Below are positions 23,066 to 36,100 of a DNA stretch of 64,000 nt, piece by piece. The stretch covers positions 324,001 through 388,000 of the forward strand of contig NC_084610.1 in assembly GCF_033807715.1 (NCBI RefSeq), in the 5' to 3' direction. Every line of letters begins with the position of its first letter. The stretch's first letter is position 1. The DNA is from Cololabis saira. Lineage: Eukaryota; Chordata; Actinopteri; Beloniformes; Belonidae. The notes below the pieces were generated by a model, which had not been told where the DNA came from, did not search any database, and saw only the letters and a list, made by a program, of their open reading frames with translations. Made by a program: the position numbers and the translations under genes.

Positions 23066-24639
23066 GTGGATGATAGTTTTTTCCTGCGGACATGTAGATC
23101 ATCACGTCTTACTAGAAGCCAAAAGAGGCTGCTACTGATCAACGTGCAGTAGATGAAGCAGAAGGCATTCTGGGGGATGTAAAGGAAGCTGAATATTTCC
23201 CAGATGCCAGCAGAGCGATGTTTATGTTTCCCACCAGTCTGAGTCTGTTTCAAAGGTGGGCTGAGGTTTCGTGTGTTTTGAACGTTAAGTTTCTCTTCGG
23301 AGCGTCTCGTGGTTTACAGACACCCTCAGGAATTTGGTGTTGCCCTGCATCTGTCAGTAATTCGTGGAGGAATCTTCTTATCGCTGCTTTACAGCATTCA
23401 ATAATTATCCACAATCAGAAATCATGATGAGGTTACAGATATAAACACAACTGTGTGATTTAGTTATAAAACCCTTTACAACTGGCCTGAATATGAGCTT
23501 TATGTGATTTGATGACGTCACATTCATGACATTATTACTCTCGTTAACATTTTACTGCTGGTTGTTTAGCTGGCTGCATGTTTGCGCGTTATTGCAGAAG
23601 GAGTGAAAATGTTTCATTTTAATAACATCTTACAGTCATGTGCAAAAGTTACTCCAACAATTATTAAGCCTGCAAGGATTTTTTTTGTTTGAAAAGAAAC
23701 GGTGTTGGGGGTTCAATTGAAGCACTCACCTTCAAAAAGTTGTCCAAAACCACCCAAAACAAAAGAGAGGGCTCTATGTAGTAATACCAGTGCAAGGTGG
23801 GAGTTCAAAGCCCGAGGGTTGCCGTTGTCTATTCACGTTGAGAGGGGTGAGCCCAAGCTTGCCGTCAGAGGTCTCCGGAACCTCCCGCTCATCCCCAGGT
23901 AGTCCAGTACGTCCCAGTACCACCAGCTGCTGATGGAGCCACTGTCCAGTCATGGCATCAGTAGATCTCCAGGGGTTCAAATCTGTTTAATAATTGTCCC
24001 GGCGTTGTGATTACACGTAAAAATTGACGAAATTGGTTGGTGACTGTTGTAAACATTGAGGGTTAATTAGTTATTCTAACTATCAATTATGGTTACAACA
24101 TCAGTTTGAAAAGGCTTACCGTATCACACATCTCGGATTTTGTAACAAAACAGAAATGTTTACAATTTGGAGGTTTTGTATCAAAGGTCCCGTTGGATCA
24201 CAGGGGTAACTTGGGGCCCTAAGCGAAATGTAATTTGGAGGCCCCCCGCCCTCACCTCTCCCCATCCCAGATGTATCAGAGGTACAAAATGACCGTATAA
24301 CAACAAGCCATTTAACTTAACAAATGTACTGTAGATACAGTAGTTTGACTGTACGAGTCAAATAAAATAAAAAACTCAAACCATGACCTTGTTGTGCCAC
24401 CAACACTACTTTTTGATTTTATTAAGCTTAATTTAGCCTTTTCCTCAGCAATTTCATTTTCCAGTAAAATTAACGGCTCTCTCCTCTTTTTATGTAGCTT
24501 CAGCTCCTCTTCTTCCGAGCCATGTTGTCCCATCAGTGCCTTATGTTTTGCAGCTAAAAAAGCAAGATTTGTTAACCTTTTAAGTGAACAGATGAGCGTG
24601 AGGATGCCGAATTTTACTTAGAGATGCTGTCACAGGGCT
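23066..24639. other. No gene recognised
   Basis: Intergenic DNA between the Harbinger-like element and the LINE/SINE tail. I see only short unsupported frames. Confidence 0.4.
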
Positions 24640-24865
24640 GAAGGTCATCCTGTGGGCTCCGTGTGGTGGGGACAGAAGCTGACGGGTCGCCCGGCATAAA
24701 GCCAGTAGTGTGATGACACTTTTGTCTTAGAATATTTAGTTGTATTTTATTGTTGTTGTGTTTTTCTTATGTATCCTCCTTTTATCTATTACTTGCTGTA
24801 AAGCACTTTGGCACACCGAACGGCTGTTGTAAATTGCTATATAAATAAAGTACATTAGGCCTACA
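24640..24865 (+). mobile_element. LINE/SINE 3' tail remnant
   Basis: It ends GCTATATAAATAAAGTACAT, preceded by TGTAAAGCACTTTGG, a 3' end shared by many fish L2-mobilised retroposons. The 5' limit is uncertain. Confidence 0.5.
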
Positions 24866-24869
24866 TATT

Positions 24870-26514
24870 GACCCTTTCAACAGGAGCTTGTTATAACTCA
24901 CTGATTTTATTAGGTGGTTGTTCAGAGATATTCATTTCACCTGGTGATTTATTTGAGTTTAAAGTACATTGTCCTGTGTCTATTCTTCCAATTGGTCCTT
25001 GAATGCAACGCTGTAATCCAAAGCTTTGGTAGCAAGTTTTATTTCTCCTTTTCCAGGTTCTATGTTCGGACATACAGCAACAGCATTAAACTGACTCACT
25101 TTTAGATTTTATTTTGTGTGAAGCAACAATCACAAACCATCAAAAGTGTAGGTTCATCCAGATATTTGGTTTGAAATTCATCCAAAATCCATTTAGATTA
25201 ATCCACATCACATTTAAATTCTTTGACAAAACAGATTCAATCCAAGCAATTCGACAAGCTCATGTCTTTGAACACCAGATGCCACACATTTCTGCCACAA
25301 ACTTTAGTCATCCAATCACATAACGCACGAAAGAATCGCGCCGCCATCAGCGCACTAATACAGCCATCGCTTCATGCATCCCATAGTTCACCATCGTTAG
25401 GCACAATGCATTGCAATCCAAGCGGTTACCTGGATCCACAAACAAACAGGTCCAGGCCTACCTGTTCTCACCTGTAGAAAACGGCTGAAATCACAGTGTG
25501 CATGTCCAACATGTCCAACTTTATCAATCAAAATCTGACATTACATGAATCAATACATTCAGACTGGTATACAAGGTGAGTTAAGTTTTGACATCTTTCA
25601 GCGTACTTTTCCTGTGCATTCACACCGAACGTGTCACAGGCACCTTAAAACACAATTATTTACAACATCCATCCATCCATCCATTATCTATACCCGCTTT
25701 ATCCTTTGCAGGGTCACTTTTGTCATGTTCGCCAGGCTTAGTGAGTGTTACTGTTTAGTGCACTTCATATTAAATTTACTTCCAAAATCAACATAGTAAT
25801 ATCTTGAATCCCTTTAAAATGCTGATTGGACCAAATACCTGTCTCGGTCCAGTCCCAATAAAAAATACTTTTTTCTCTGTTCCAGGTAGGACTAGAACTT
25901 ACCACAGGTACTACATAAAACTGGTTTGAGCTCAACAAAATTCCTACATAAAGTGCCCCAGATTATAGGGCACACTGCCGGTTTCTGAGAAAATGTAAGG
26001 ATTTTAAATGCCTTATAAAGCGGAAGCAGAATCTTATTGGCTCGTAGATCCACATCACACTGGACGGATCATCCGGGCGGCTTTACAGACACTGCAGAAT
26101 TTGGTTGCTTTCCTCCTTCTCTGAGTTGGCAGGCTGAGGGGAGACCACTTTATATATGTTAAAGCAAGAGAAAACCTGTTTTTCATAATAAAAAATAAAA
26201 AACTTTAACAAAGTCCTCACTTGAATCCCTTAAATGCTGAATCGACCAAATACCTGTCTCCATCCAGTCCCCATAAAACACTTTTTCCTCTGTTCCAGAT
26301 AGGACCAGAACGTGGAGGAAAGATGAGTCCGTAAGTTAGTTTTCAGTCCGGGAGGAAACTCAGACAACCTCACTGGAAATACAAGTTTGGACGGGTTCAA
26401 ATTCTCTGATTTTTGTTCCCGACTGCAGCTTTAACCTCTTCCAAGAGTCACTATTCATGTCTGGAGCTGCAGAAGCTGAAGACCCTGTTAGATCGGTGTT
26501 TGTGTCCAGAGTCT
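24870..26514. other. Downstream flank / probable 3' UTR of the NLR gene
   Basis: It contains a minus-strand LINE tail at 25668-25740 and a direct repeat of about 95 bp (25803-25900 and 26220-26315; both with CTGTTCCAG(G/A)TAGGAC). No independent gene is recognised. Confidence 0.45.
25668..25740 (-). mobile_element. RTE-like LINE 3' tail
   Basis: ATCCATCCATCCATTATCTA followed by CCGCTTTATCC and GGGTCAC is the reverse of the common fish LINE 3' end with an (ATGG)n tail. Confidence 0.6.
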
Positions 26515-27137
26515 TCAGAACCATCCTTCATCAGCTGTTTCCTGCTCCGGAGGGCCTTGTGTCTCCTGGACGGACGCCACCTCGGCCACCGCACAGAGAG
26601 ACACGGAGGAGCCGGCCTGGCTGGGCTGGAAGCCCACCCTGAAAGCAGGGTAGAGGGGCTCCGTGAAGGTGGTGCTGAAGGTGTGGAGGTGGACCAGGCT
26701 GTCCGAGGAGACCACGTAGAAGGACAGCGTCCCCGCGCTCCAGTCCAGATACACCCCGACTCTGCTGGAGCCGGAGGACAGTGCCGGCACGTCTCTTTTC
26801 TCGTTGTTGTGGAACACGAAGCAGTCGTCCCCGACGCAGTACAGGCCCCAGGACCGGCGGTTCCCCCCGAGCAGGCAGTCCAGGCCCTCCCCGCCCCGCC
26901 CGATCCCCCTGTAGGTGGCAGCAATGCTCACCATCCCCTCCCAACGGACCTCCCAGTAGCAGCGGCTGCTCAGGCCGGCCCTGCACAGCAGCTGCTGGTA
27001 GTGCTGGAACCTCTTCGGGTGGAGGCGCTGCGGCTGCTGCTCCTGCTGCTCCTTCACCACCGTCACCCGCCGGCAGTCGTCCGACACTTCCAGGTTGCCG
27101 TGCGCCGAGTTTGGATCCAGAGTGATTTCACGAGCAT
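26515..27137 (-). CDS. NLR exon: C-terminal PRY-SPRY (B30.2) domain
   Basis: Acceptor TTGCTGCAG then ATGCTCGTGAAATC, in phase 1. It encodes [20 protein letters not shown] (PRY), [34 protein letters not shown] and LYPAFRVGF (SPRY), then a short acidic tail and a stop. B30.2 domains form a ligand-binding surface in TRIM and fish NLR proteins. Confidence 0.95.
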
Positions 27138-30100
27138 CTGCAGCAACAAGATTTGTGTTTTGTTTTGTTTTGTTTTTTATTTCGGATCCCCATTAGCGGA
27201 CGCAAAACGCCAGCTAGTCTTCCTGGGGTCCATGAAGATTAAAAGTACATTCATATATATACTTCATATAATACTTAACATTTTAAATGTATGAATACCC
27301 TCCTGAGAACCGGCCCATTCATTTATGTCCTTTATAATTGACATTTTGTTCACCTTTATCTTCCTTAAGTATTTTGAGTTACCCCATCAAGCCCTAAAGT
27401 GCTTTGTAGAGGACATCCTGGGCTTTCCAGTGATGTGTCATGTGATGGGTTTGCATGCTGGGAACTTTACTTTTTTTCTCTATGAAGATGGCTGCCATAC
27501 CAACAACCACATTTTATGGAAAGAGGAGAGGTAAGTCAAATATTTTATATCTATTGCTATTTTTACCATGATAATTATATATATTCTTGTTCATTAACTT
27601 GTCAGTAACAATATTTTTACTTCTGAAAACAGTTTCATGAGTTTTGTTTTGAAATAACGGTCATTTAATGAATGTCAACTGTAGTGGACACCAGGACCAT
27701 TTTAATGTATTTAATGACTGCACATTGTTGTAGGAGAAAGAACTGAAGCAGAGAGGATTCTATACCGGATAATAGAGGGACATTCAGATTTGGAGCTTTC
27801 AGATGAGGAAAAGGATGAGGAGGATGAGTATCAGCCTGTGATAGGGGAAAATGATGATGAAGAAGGAGAGGAAGAAGATCTAGGAGAATCTGATGAGACA
27901 GAGTCAGAGGCAGAGAAGGAGCAGGAAAGTCGTCGTGCTCTGTGGGCCAGGACTAACTTGTATGTTTTATTTAGTTTCAGGCTAATGTATTTAATTTTAT
28001 TATCATGTTAGGTTATAGTAGTATTTGTACTATGCGTAAATGCTGTTAAAATATATGCAAGTTACCTAAAAATATGCTTGTAAAGTTGGTCAATAGGGAG
28101 TCATATCACATCCATGACACTGAAATTACTGCATTAATACAAAAATGAACTGTTATTCCTTTTATTAACTTGAATTTATTTGTGTATTTTTTTTCTATCC
28201 ATAATAACAGATTCACACCTGTGCTACCTGGGCTTCCTGTGTATCAAGATGACCCTAAAATCCGGGAATACTGGAGTCCAATCCAGTACTTTTCACAGTA
28301 CATTGATGACAAAATCTTTGAGAATCTGGCAACCTTTACAAATCAAAGACACCTGCAAACTACAGGAGTGTCACTGAATACTACTGCCCAAGAAATCAAG
28401 ATTTTCTTTGGCATATCAGTACACATGGCCTGCCTTGGCTATCCCAGAGTAAAAATGTTTTGGGCTCAAAAAACTAAAGTACCACTTATTAGCAGGAAAA
28501 TGACAAGGGATAGGTTCTACAAGCTGAGAAGCTCACTCAAGATTGTCAATGACTTGGATGTACCTGAAAAGGCAAAGGAGTCAGACATTCTTTGGAGAGT
28601 CAGACCATTGCTTGACCGTGTGAGGCAAGGTTGTCTCAACCTTCCAAGGTGTGACAAGGTGTGTGTTGATGAGCAAATCATCCCGTTCACAGGCCGCTGC
28701 CCAGTCAGGCAGTATGTGCCGGGAAAGCCAAACCCTACTGGCCTAAAGGTTTTTGTCCTTGCCTCGCCAAACGGCCTGGTCCTGGATTTTGAGGTTTATC
28801 AGGGCAAGAACACATTCAGGGGCCAAAGACTGGGAGTTGGAGCTGCAGCGGTCTTGCGAATGGTCGAGTCAGTTCCTACAGGAACTTATGTGTTCTTTGA
28901 TCGATATTTCACAACAATCGATCTCATGGACGCTTTGCTCTCAAAGGGTCTTCCAGCAACTGGAACTATTATGAAGAACAGGGTTCCAAAGCAATGCCAG
29001 CTACCCGGAGATAAGCAGCTGAGAAAAGAAAGGAGAGGGGCTTCAGTGATGTTGGTCCGGAGGGGGCCTGAGCTGGCAGTGACGAAATGGTTTGATAATA
29101 AACCAGTTCTGATGGTCTCCACTGTCTATGGGAAAGATCCAGAAGATATCTGTAGCAGATGGTCCAAGAAGGACAAAGGTCATGTCCAGGTGAGACGGCC
29201 AGCAGTAATAAGGGAATATAATGACAACATGGGTGGCGTAGACCTCTGTGACCGAATGCTGAGCTTCTATCGCATTTCAACCAGGACCAAGAAGTGGACG
29301 TCGCGCGAGATGACGCATTTCTTTGATGTTGCCATCACAAACGCTTGGATCCAATACAAGTCTGACAGTAAAGCGCTGAATCGACCAACTAAGAACACAC
29401 AGCAGTACCTGGACTTCAAATTGCACCTGGCTGAAGAGCTGCTGGATAGTCCTTCATTTGATGACAGCAGTGAAGACAGTGAGGAAGAGTATCAGCCACC
29501 AACCAAAACAAGGATCCCACAACCAGAGCCATCTGTACGCAGACTAGGAGCCAGGCACATGCCAGAGATGATGGATATCAAACATGCAGAAAGATGCAGG
29601 AACAACGGCTGCAATGGCAAGACATACATCAGGTGCACCAAATGCAAGATGTTCCTCTGCATAACAAAAAAGAAAACATGCTTCATGGATTATCACAGCT
29701 AAAATATCCAAAGGAAGAAGAAAAGCAGAACTACTTATGTTCTATGTGTTATAGTTCACGGTTGAACTGAATATGTGTTTTTTGTTCTTGCAAGCAACAT
29801 GTAACAGAAGAGTGAGACAGATGTGTATTTTGTTGTATTTTGTTCAAATTGAATGTGTTCCTGGGTGAATATCACTCTAAAGATGCTCCTTTTTTCTCGT
29901 TTTCTAAATTCTGTACTATTTTTACACGGAAATCGTCCTGTTGTCCTCTACAGTGGACATGCTGTGAAATTAAAATAAAAAATATATTTAAAGAAATTAA
30001 AATTGTAAGGTGTTTTTTTAGGCCCAAATAGATAGGAAATCACACAAAAACAGAAATTGTAAGACACTTTTTTTCTTTGGTTCTCAGGAGGATACATAAA

Positions 30101-33100
30101 TAAATACATAAGTAAATACAATTACATCACTCCATTACCACATTAATAAAGAGGAGTATCTTCTAATCGTAGATATACCTTTCCCCATTTTGCCTGTTAT
30201 CTTGTCTATGTGATTCTGCCACGACAGATCGAGAAGTATTCCTAGAAGTTTAGCTTCAGTGACCTGTTCTATACAGCTGCCCTTCATGGATAGTCTTTAC
30301 TACATTTAGAATCAGTATGGATGAACCATCTCCATGATCGTGATGCCTTCAATCAGTGTGTGTGTGTGTGGGGGGGGGGGGGTGACTTACACTTCCTCAG
30401 GCCCGTGGTCAGGGTCCAGGCTGCAGCGTGGTCCACTCTGAGAGTCTCCAGCCCCCAGAGGGGGTCCTTACGCCCGGCAGAGAGGAGCTCCAAGCCTGGG
30501 CCCCCGGGGTGGTTGTAGCTCAGGTCCAGCTCTCTCAGGTGGGAGGGGTTGCAGGTCAGAGCCGAGGCCAGAGAGGAAACGCCCTCCTCCGTGATCAGAC
30601 ACCCCGACAGCCTGCAGAACCAGCACCAGACACGGGTTAGACCAGGGATCTTCAGGTCAGGTCCTCGGGGGCCTGCAGAAGGTTGATCCCAATTTTGTTT
30701 TCTTCACATTAGTGTTGTTTCTGGCAGCCTGTTTCAATTTTAGTTTTAGGCCCTGTCCCAATACTCCCACTAAATTTTGCGCGTTCCCGTGAGGGTAGTG
30801 GTGTCCCAATTCATCTTTTCACCTAGGGGTACTGTAGTGGCTATGAATCTTGCCCTACGGACCAAGGGTTTTCCGATGCTCAGTAGCTGAACTAGGGCCA
30901 GAAAAATTTCCCAAAATGGTTTTCGTCGTCATTTGCGGACTGAATAAAAAAAAAAAACATTTCTTATTTTTTAGTGAATAAAATCAATATTTTGAGTTAG
31001 TTTCTGCATAAAAATGCGTTTTGAATACATTTCTAGCGAGAAATATATATTTTACTTTCATAATATTCACTCAGTGAATGTACATTATCACTTGTTTGCC
31101 CGTTGTTGTGAAGTCTTTTTCAAACCTCGCCAGAATAAAGGCTGATTTATGGTTCCGCGTTACACCAACGCCGAGCCTACGGCAACGTACGCCGTACCCT
31201 ACGCCGTACCCTACGCCGTACCCTACGCCGTACCCTACGCCGTACCCTACGCCGTACCCTACGCCGTAGGCTCTGCGTTGATTTAACGCGGAACCATAAA
31301 TCAGCTCCCGAGCCGGCAGGCAGAGATCCCGAAATTTTCAGAGCAAATTTCTTAACAGGTGTAGCTACAACTGTTAGATTTCATCCATTAAACCAACATT
31401 TATCTTGCTAAATGATTGGATAAACTGAGCCCAGGTTGGGGATCTTAATGGTTACTTTTACGCCTGAAAAAATATTAAAACTTAATAAAGTGGCATATTA
31501 ACAGCGCTACAGCTGAAATTAAAACAGCTTTTGGCTCTCGGCTTCCTGATTGTAGTGGTGGTGCTGAAAGTAGGAGTAATGGGTGTATTGGGACAGGCCC
31601 CTGGGAAGATTTCAAGTGCCCTAAAATCTGTGGCTTCTTTTTTAGGGGTAGTTTATGAAAGTAGGGCTAGTGGTAGAAAGTAGGGGGTTTATTGGGATTG
31701 GCCTTTAGTCTGGTCTTTGGGTCGAGCTATCATTTTAGTTTGAATTAGTTTTAATCACGTTCATTCTCCTTTTAGTCGTGTCAAGTTCCAGTTGACTAAA
31801 AGTCTGAGGATTTTAGTCTTATTTTAGTCAGAATTGTCAAGGACCATTTTAGTCTAGTTTTAGTCAAAGATTGTATTTAGCCAAACTCAAACAAGGTTAT
31901 CTTATCATTATATTATTGTTACCTTATAGACTCAAGAATAAATTCATTCCAGATACAAAGACTCTAATTTGAGTTTACAACATATTTATTTTTCCGCATT
32001 TCTCCACATCTTTTTCTTTTTCCACAACACATTGGGTTTTCTTTTCCACGTCTATGTAGGAAAGTGTATCCAAAGATGGATCTTCTTCTTCTCCAGCCCC
32101 AGAGCAGATCCCCGCATTTCTCTATGTAACTTTGTTTTTAATGGACGTGAACCTAGAGCTCTGCGTTAACGGCATCAGCCTCTAACCTGCAGCTGCATCT
32201 TCTGGATCTGATTTCCCGCTGCAGCGACTGGGATTGAGGACTAACGCAACCTGATCTCACAAAAATCTGTGAAATGCCCACGACCTCTCACCACTATTTT
32301 CCATGGTATATACACGGAAAATGGTATAATTCCGTGTGAGCGCCACGGATATTGACCATGCGAAGTCAATAGGATCCGTGGTCGTGATATATACACGGAT
32401 TATGACATTATTATTATTTATATATTATTCTTTGTTATAGTGGCTAAATTATGAGTTTTTGTCACGCAAGGTACTGTTTGTTACTGTCAGTTTGTAAAAG
32501 CATGTTTTTAACGCTGTTTTAGCAGTGTTTTATTGAGGTTTTAATGGGAGCACCACGGATATTGTACAATGCGAATCAATGGATACCGTTGTCGTGATAT
32601 ATACACGGATTATGACATTATTATTATTTATATATTATTCCTTGTTATAGTGGCTAAATTATGAGTTTTTTGTCGCGCAAAGTACTGTTAGTTACTGTCA
32701 GCTTGGCCCTACTCTACCTACTAGTAGGCGCAGGAGGCTGTTATCACCCCTTTCTATGGCTAACCCCATGTTATTAATGCTTGCTATGGAGCTCACACCT
32801 CATTATCGCCCCTTTCTATGGCTAACCCCATGTTATTAATGCTCAGTAGGCACAGACGTTTTGTTATGAAGCTCACACCTCACCTCCCTTTTTTATGTAT
32901 TTAGCTAGAATTTTAAAACCTGAACGATAGAATTCAACGTAAAATGCCGGATCTTGTCCATTAAAAACAATACTTTTTGGAACATAGTGTAACGACCACA
33001 GATAAGATAAGGCCTTGCCCGCCTGGGCAACACATCAGCATTTGGCCGACTGGTTAGTGCAGTTGACTGTGGTCTGGGAGACTGTGGTTCGAGACACGCT

Positions 33101-36100
33101 CTGGGCACGACTTGTTCGCCACAGTATTTTCCTCATTGTGTTATGGTTTTCTTTTAATATCTTTAACGTTTCTAAACACAAAAACACGAAAGTGTCCTTG
33201 ATAATTCAATAATACAATAGGTTCATGTTAAGGACATCCGTTTTAATTAGTTCTCCTTCCATTATGACATGTTATTAATGCTCAGTAGGCACAGGAGGTT
33301 TGTTATGTATTGTTATAGGTTTGCCTATGAGTCCTATTTTGTGTCTATTTTTGCACAGTTCACTAACGCTTTGAGCTAGGAGGCTGAAATTCTAGACTCT
33401 GTATCAGGAGGTGGCTCTCATCCATTGTGCCGAGTATCAGATCTGTGTGACCTTCCAAAGTGTCAAAGGTCACCGCGTGTGTTGCTTTTCGGGCCTGCAA
33501 AGCCTATTTCGTGTCTTTCTTTGCACAGTTCACTAACGCTTTGAGCTAGGAGGCTGAAATTCTAGACTCTGTATCAGGAGGTGACTCTCATCCACTGTGC
33601 CAAGGTCCAGACCCGTGCGACCTTCGGAAGTGCCAAAGGTCACCGTGTGTGGTGCCTTTTTGGGGACTTTTTTGTGTGTTTTTTGAATAATTCACTAACG
33701 CTTTGAGCTGGGAGGCTGATTTTTGACTATGTTGCAATGCAGAACCTCCTTTGCTAGGATCTTTTGGTCACGTGGCTGTACGACTTCCACAGAGCTTGTT
33801 GGCGTTGCAGTTTCAAAGCCCCGCCCATCGAAAAGTACAGGTCCGATCTGCACCAAACTAACGTCTGTCTGTTCAGGGGATTCCCCCAAACAACATATAA
33901 AAAACTAGACTTCTATGACTTCTGCAACAGTGTTTCCTCCAAAACGTCCTGGCTGGTTAGGAGGGTGTAGAAACGTATAGATCTGAGAGCCTCCTGACTA
34001 ATGGAACAGGGCCTATTTTGTGTCTTTTTTGGCATAGTTCACTAACGCTTTTAGCTAGGAGTCTGAATTTTTTTACGCTTAATTCTATTGTTCAGGTTTT
34101 AAAATTTTAGCTAAATACATAAAAAAGGGAGGTGAGGTGTGAGCTTCATAAAAAAAACTTCTGTGCCTACTGAGCATTAATAACATGGGGTTAGCCATAG
34201 AAAGGGGCGATAATGAGGTGTGAGCTCCATAGCAAGCATTAATAACATGGGGTTAGCCATAGGGAGGGGCGATAACAGCCTCCTGCGCCTACTAGTAGGT
34301 AGAGTAGGGCCCTATTGGCCCATATCTATGGGATGATTGTTATCGTTTTCATCCTTCATTCAATGGTATGACAGCAGTCAAATCGGGTGACGGATCCCAT
34401 TGACTTCGCATAGTACTATATCCGTGGTGCTCCCATTAAAACCTCAATAAAACACTGCTAAAACAGCGTTAAAAACATGCTTTTACAAACTGACAGTAAC
34501 AAACAGTAGCTTGCGCGACCAAAACTCATAATTTAGCCACTATAACAAAAAATAATATGTAAATAATAATAATGTCATAATCCGTGTATATATCACGACC
34601 ACGGATCCCATTGACTTCGCATAGTACTATATCCGTGGCGCTCCCATTAAAACCTCAATAAAACACTGCTAAAACAGCGTTAAAAACATGCTTTTACAAA
34701 CTGACAGTAACAAACAGTACGTTGCGCGACAAAAACTCATAATTTAGCCGCTATAATAAAGAATAATATATAAATAATAATGTCATTATCCGTGTATATA
34801 TCACGACAACGGTATCCATTGATTCGCATTGTACTATATATCCGTGGTGCTCCCATTAAAACCTCAATAAAACACTGCTAAAACAGCGTTAAAAACATGC
34901 TTTTACAAACTGACAGTAACAAACAGTACCTTGCGTGACAAAAACTCATAATTTAGCCACTATAATAAAGAATAATATGTAAATAATAATAATTTCATAA
35001 TCCGTGTATATATCACGACCACGGATCCCATTGACTTCGCATAGTACTATATCTGTGGTGCTCCCATTAAAACCTCAATAAAAGACTGCTAAAACAGCGT
35101 TAAAAACATGCTTTTACAAACTGACAGTAACAAACAGTACCTTGCGCGACAAAAACTCATAATTTAGCCAAAATAACAAAGAATAATATATAAATAATAA
35201 TAATGTAATAATCCGTGTATATATCACGACCACGGATCCCATTGACTATATCCGTGGTGCTCCCATTAAAACCTCAATAAAACACTGCTAAAACAGCGTT
35301 AAAAACATGCTTTTACAAACTGACAGTAACAAACAGTACCATGCGCAACAAAAACTCATAATTTAGCCACTATAACAAAGAATAATATATAAATAATAAT
35401 AATAATGTCATAATCCGTGTATATATCTCGACAACGGATCCCATTGACTTTGCATGGTACAATATCCGTGCTGCTCACACGGAATTATACAATTTTCCAT
35501 GTATATACCACGGAAAATAGTGGTGAGAGGTCGTGGGCATTTCACGGATTTTTGTGAGATCAGGTTGGACTAACGTCACCCAGCAGCAGAACTAAACCAG
35601 AGGAAACTACTGAAAACATGGACATTAAGAATCTTTGGTAGAACATTTGGTTTTGTTTTGGTTAACGAAAATTAAGACACATTTTAGCAGTTTTTATTTT
35701 GTAATCTACATTTTTGTCTCGTTTTTGTTCCGCTACGATATTGCATTATATATTTAATTATCGTTATCGTCACAACCTGCATTTTAATTTTGTCTCGTCT
35801 CGTTTTCCTCAGGTGATAAAGGTTCGTTGACGACGATATTTAGTCATAATTATCGTTGACGAAAGCAACTTTACTTCACACCCACATCCCCCATTTCCCT
35901 TTGAATGAAACCTTGAAACTCAGACCTGAGGGACTCCAGTTTACACTGTGGCCTCTGTAGTCCATCACAAAGCCGCTGGACCCCCGAATCCCGCAGGTCG
36001 TTGTTACTCAGGTCCAGTTCTGTCAGACTGCAGGACCGCGAGCTCAGAACCGAGGACAGAGCTGCACAGCTGACCTCGGAGAGGTTACACCCACTCAACC

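Larger units (their letters stand above)
32247..35567. mobile_element. Nested 3.3-kb element Z with long inverted arms and 8-bp target duplication
   Basis: It begins CAACCTGATCTCAC at 32247 and ends with the exact inverse at 35567. The next 30-odd bases (CCCACGACCTCTCACCACTA) also match in inverse orientation. It is flanked by GACTAACG at 32239-32246 and 35568-35575. Element X copies A and C have a single uninterrupted GACTAACG site. The arms carry inverted relatives (32700-32880 against 34115-34315). No transposase is recognised. The superfamily is open; 8 bp fits hAT, P or Zisupton-type elements. Confidence 0.85.
30710..35873 (+). mobile_element. hAT-like element 'X', copy B, disrupted by nested elements Y and Z
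   Basis: It starts TAGTGTTGTTTCTGGCAGCC at 30710 and ends GACGAAAGCAACTTTA at 35873. The flanks CTTCACAT (30702-30709) and CTTCACAC (35874-35881) match at 7 of 8 bases. The element's own sequence is only about 30710-30748, 31704-32246 and 35568-35873. It contains one copy of the 32-bp unit. Its right end lies about 45 bp from the LRR exon at 35926. Confidence 0.85.

Noticed and set aside
27488..29702. A domesticated PGBD host gene
   Set aside because: Intact inverted ends and matching flanks directly around the gene indicate a mobile element rather than a domesticated copy.
33035..33120. Possible functional tRNA gene
   Set aside because: A- and B-box-like words exist but no cloverleaf or acceptor stem is evident; it sits inside a transposon.
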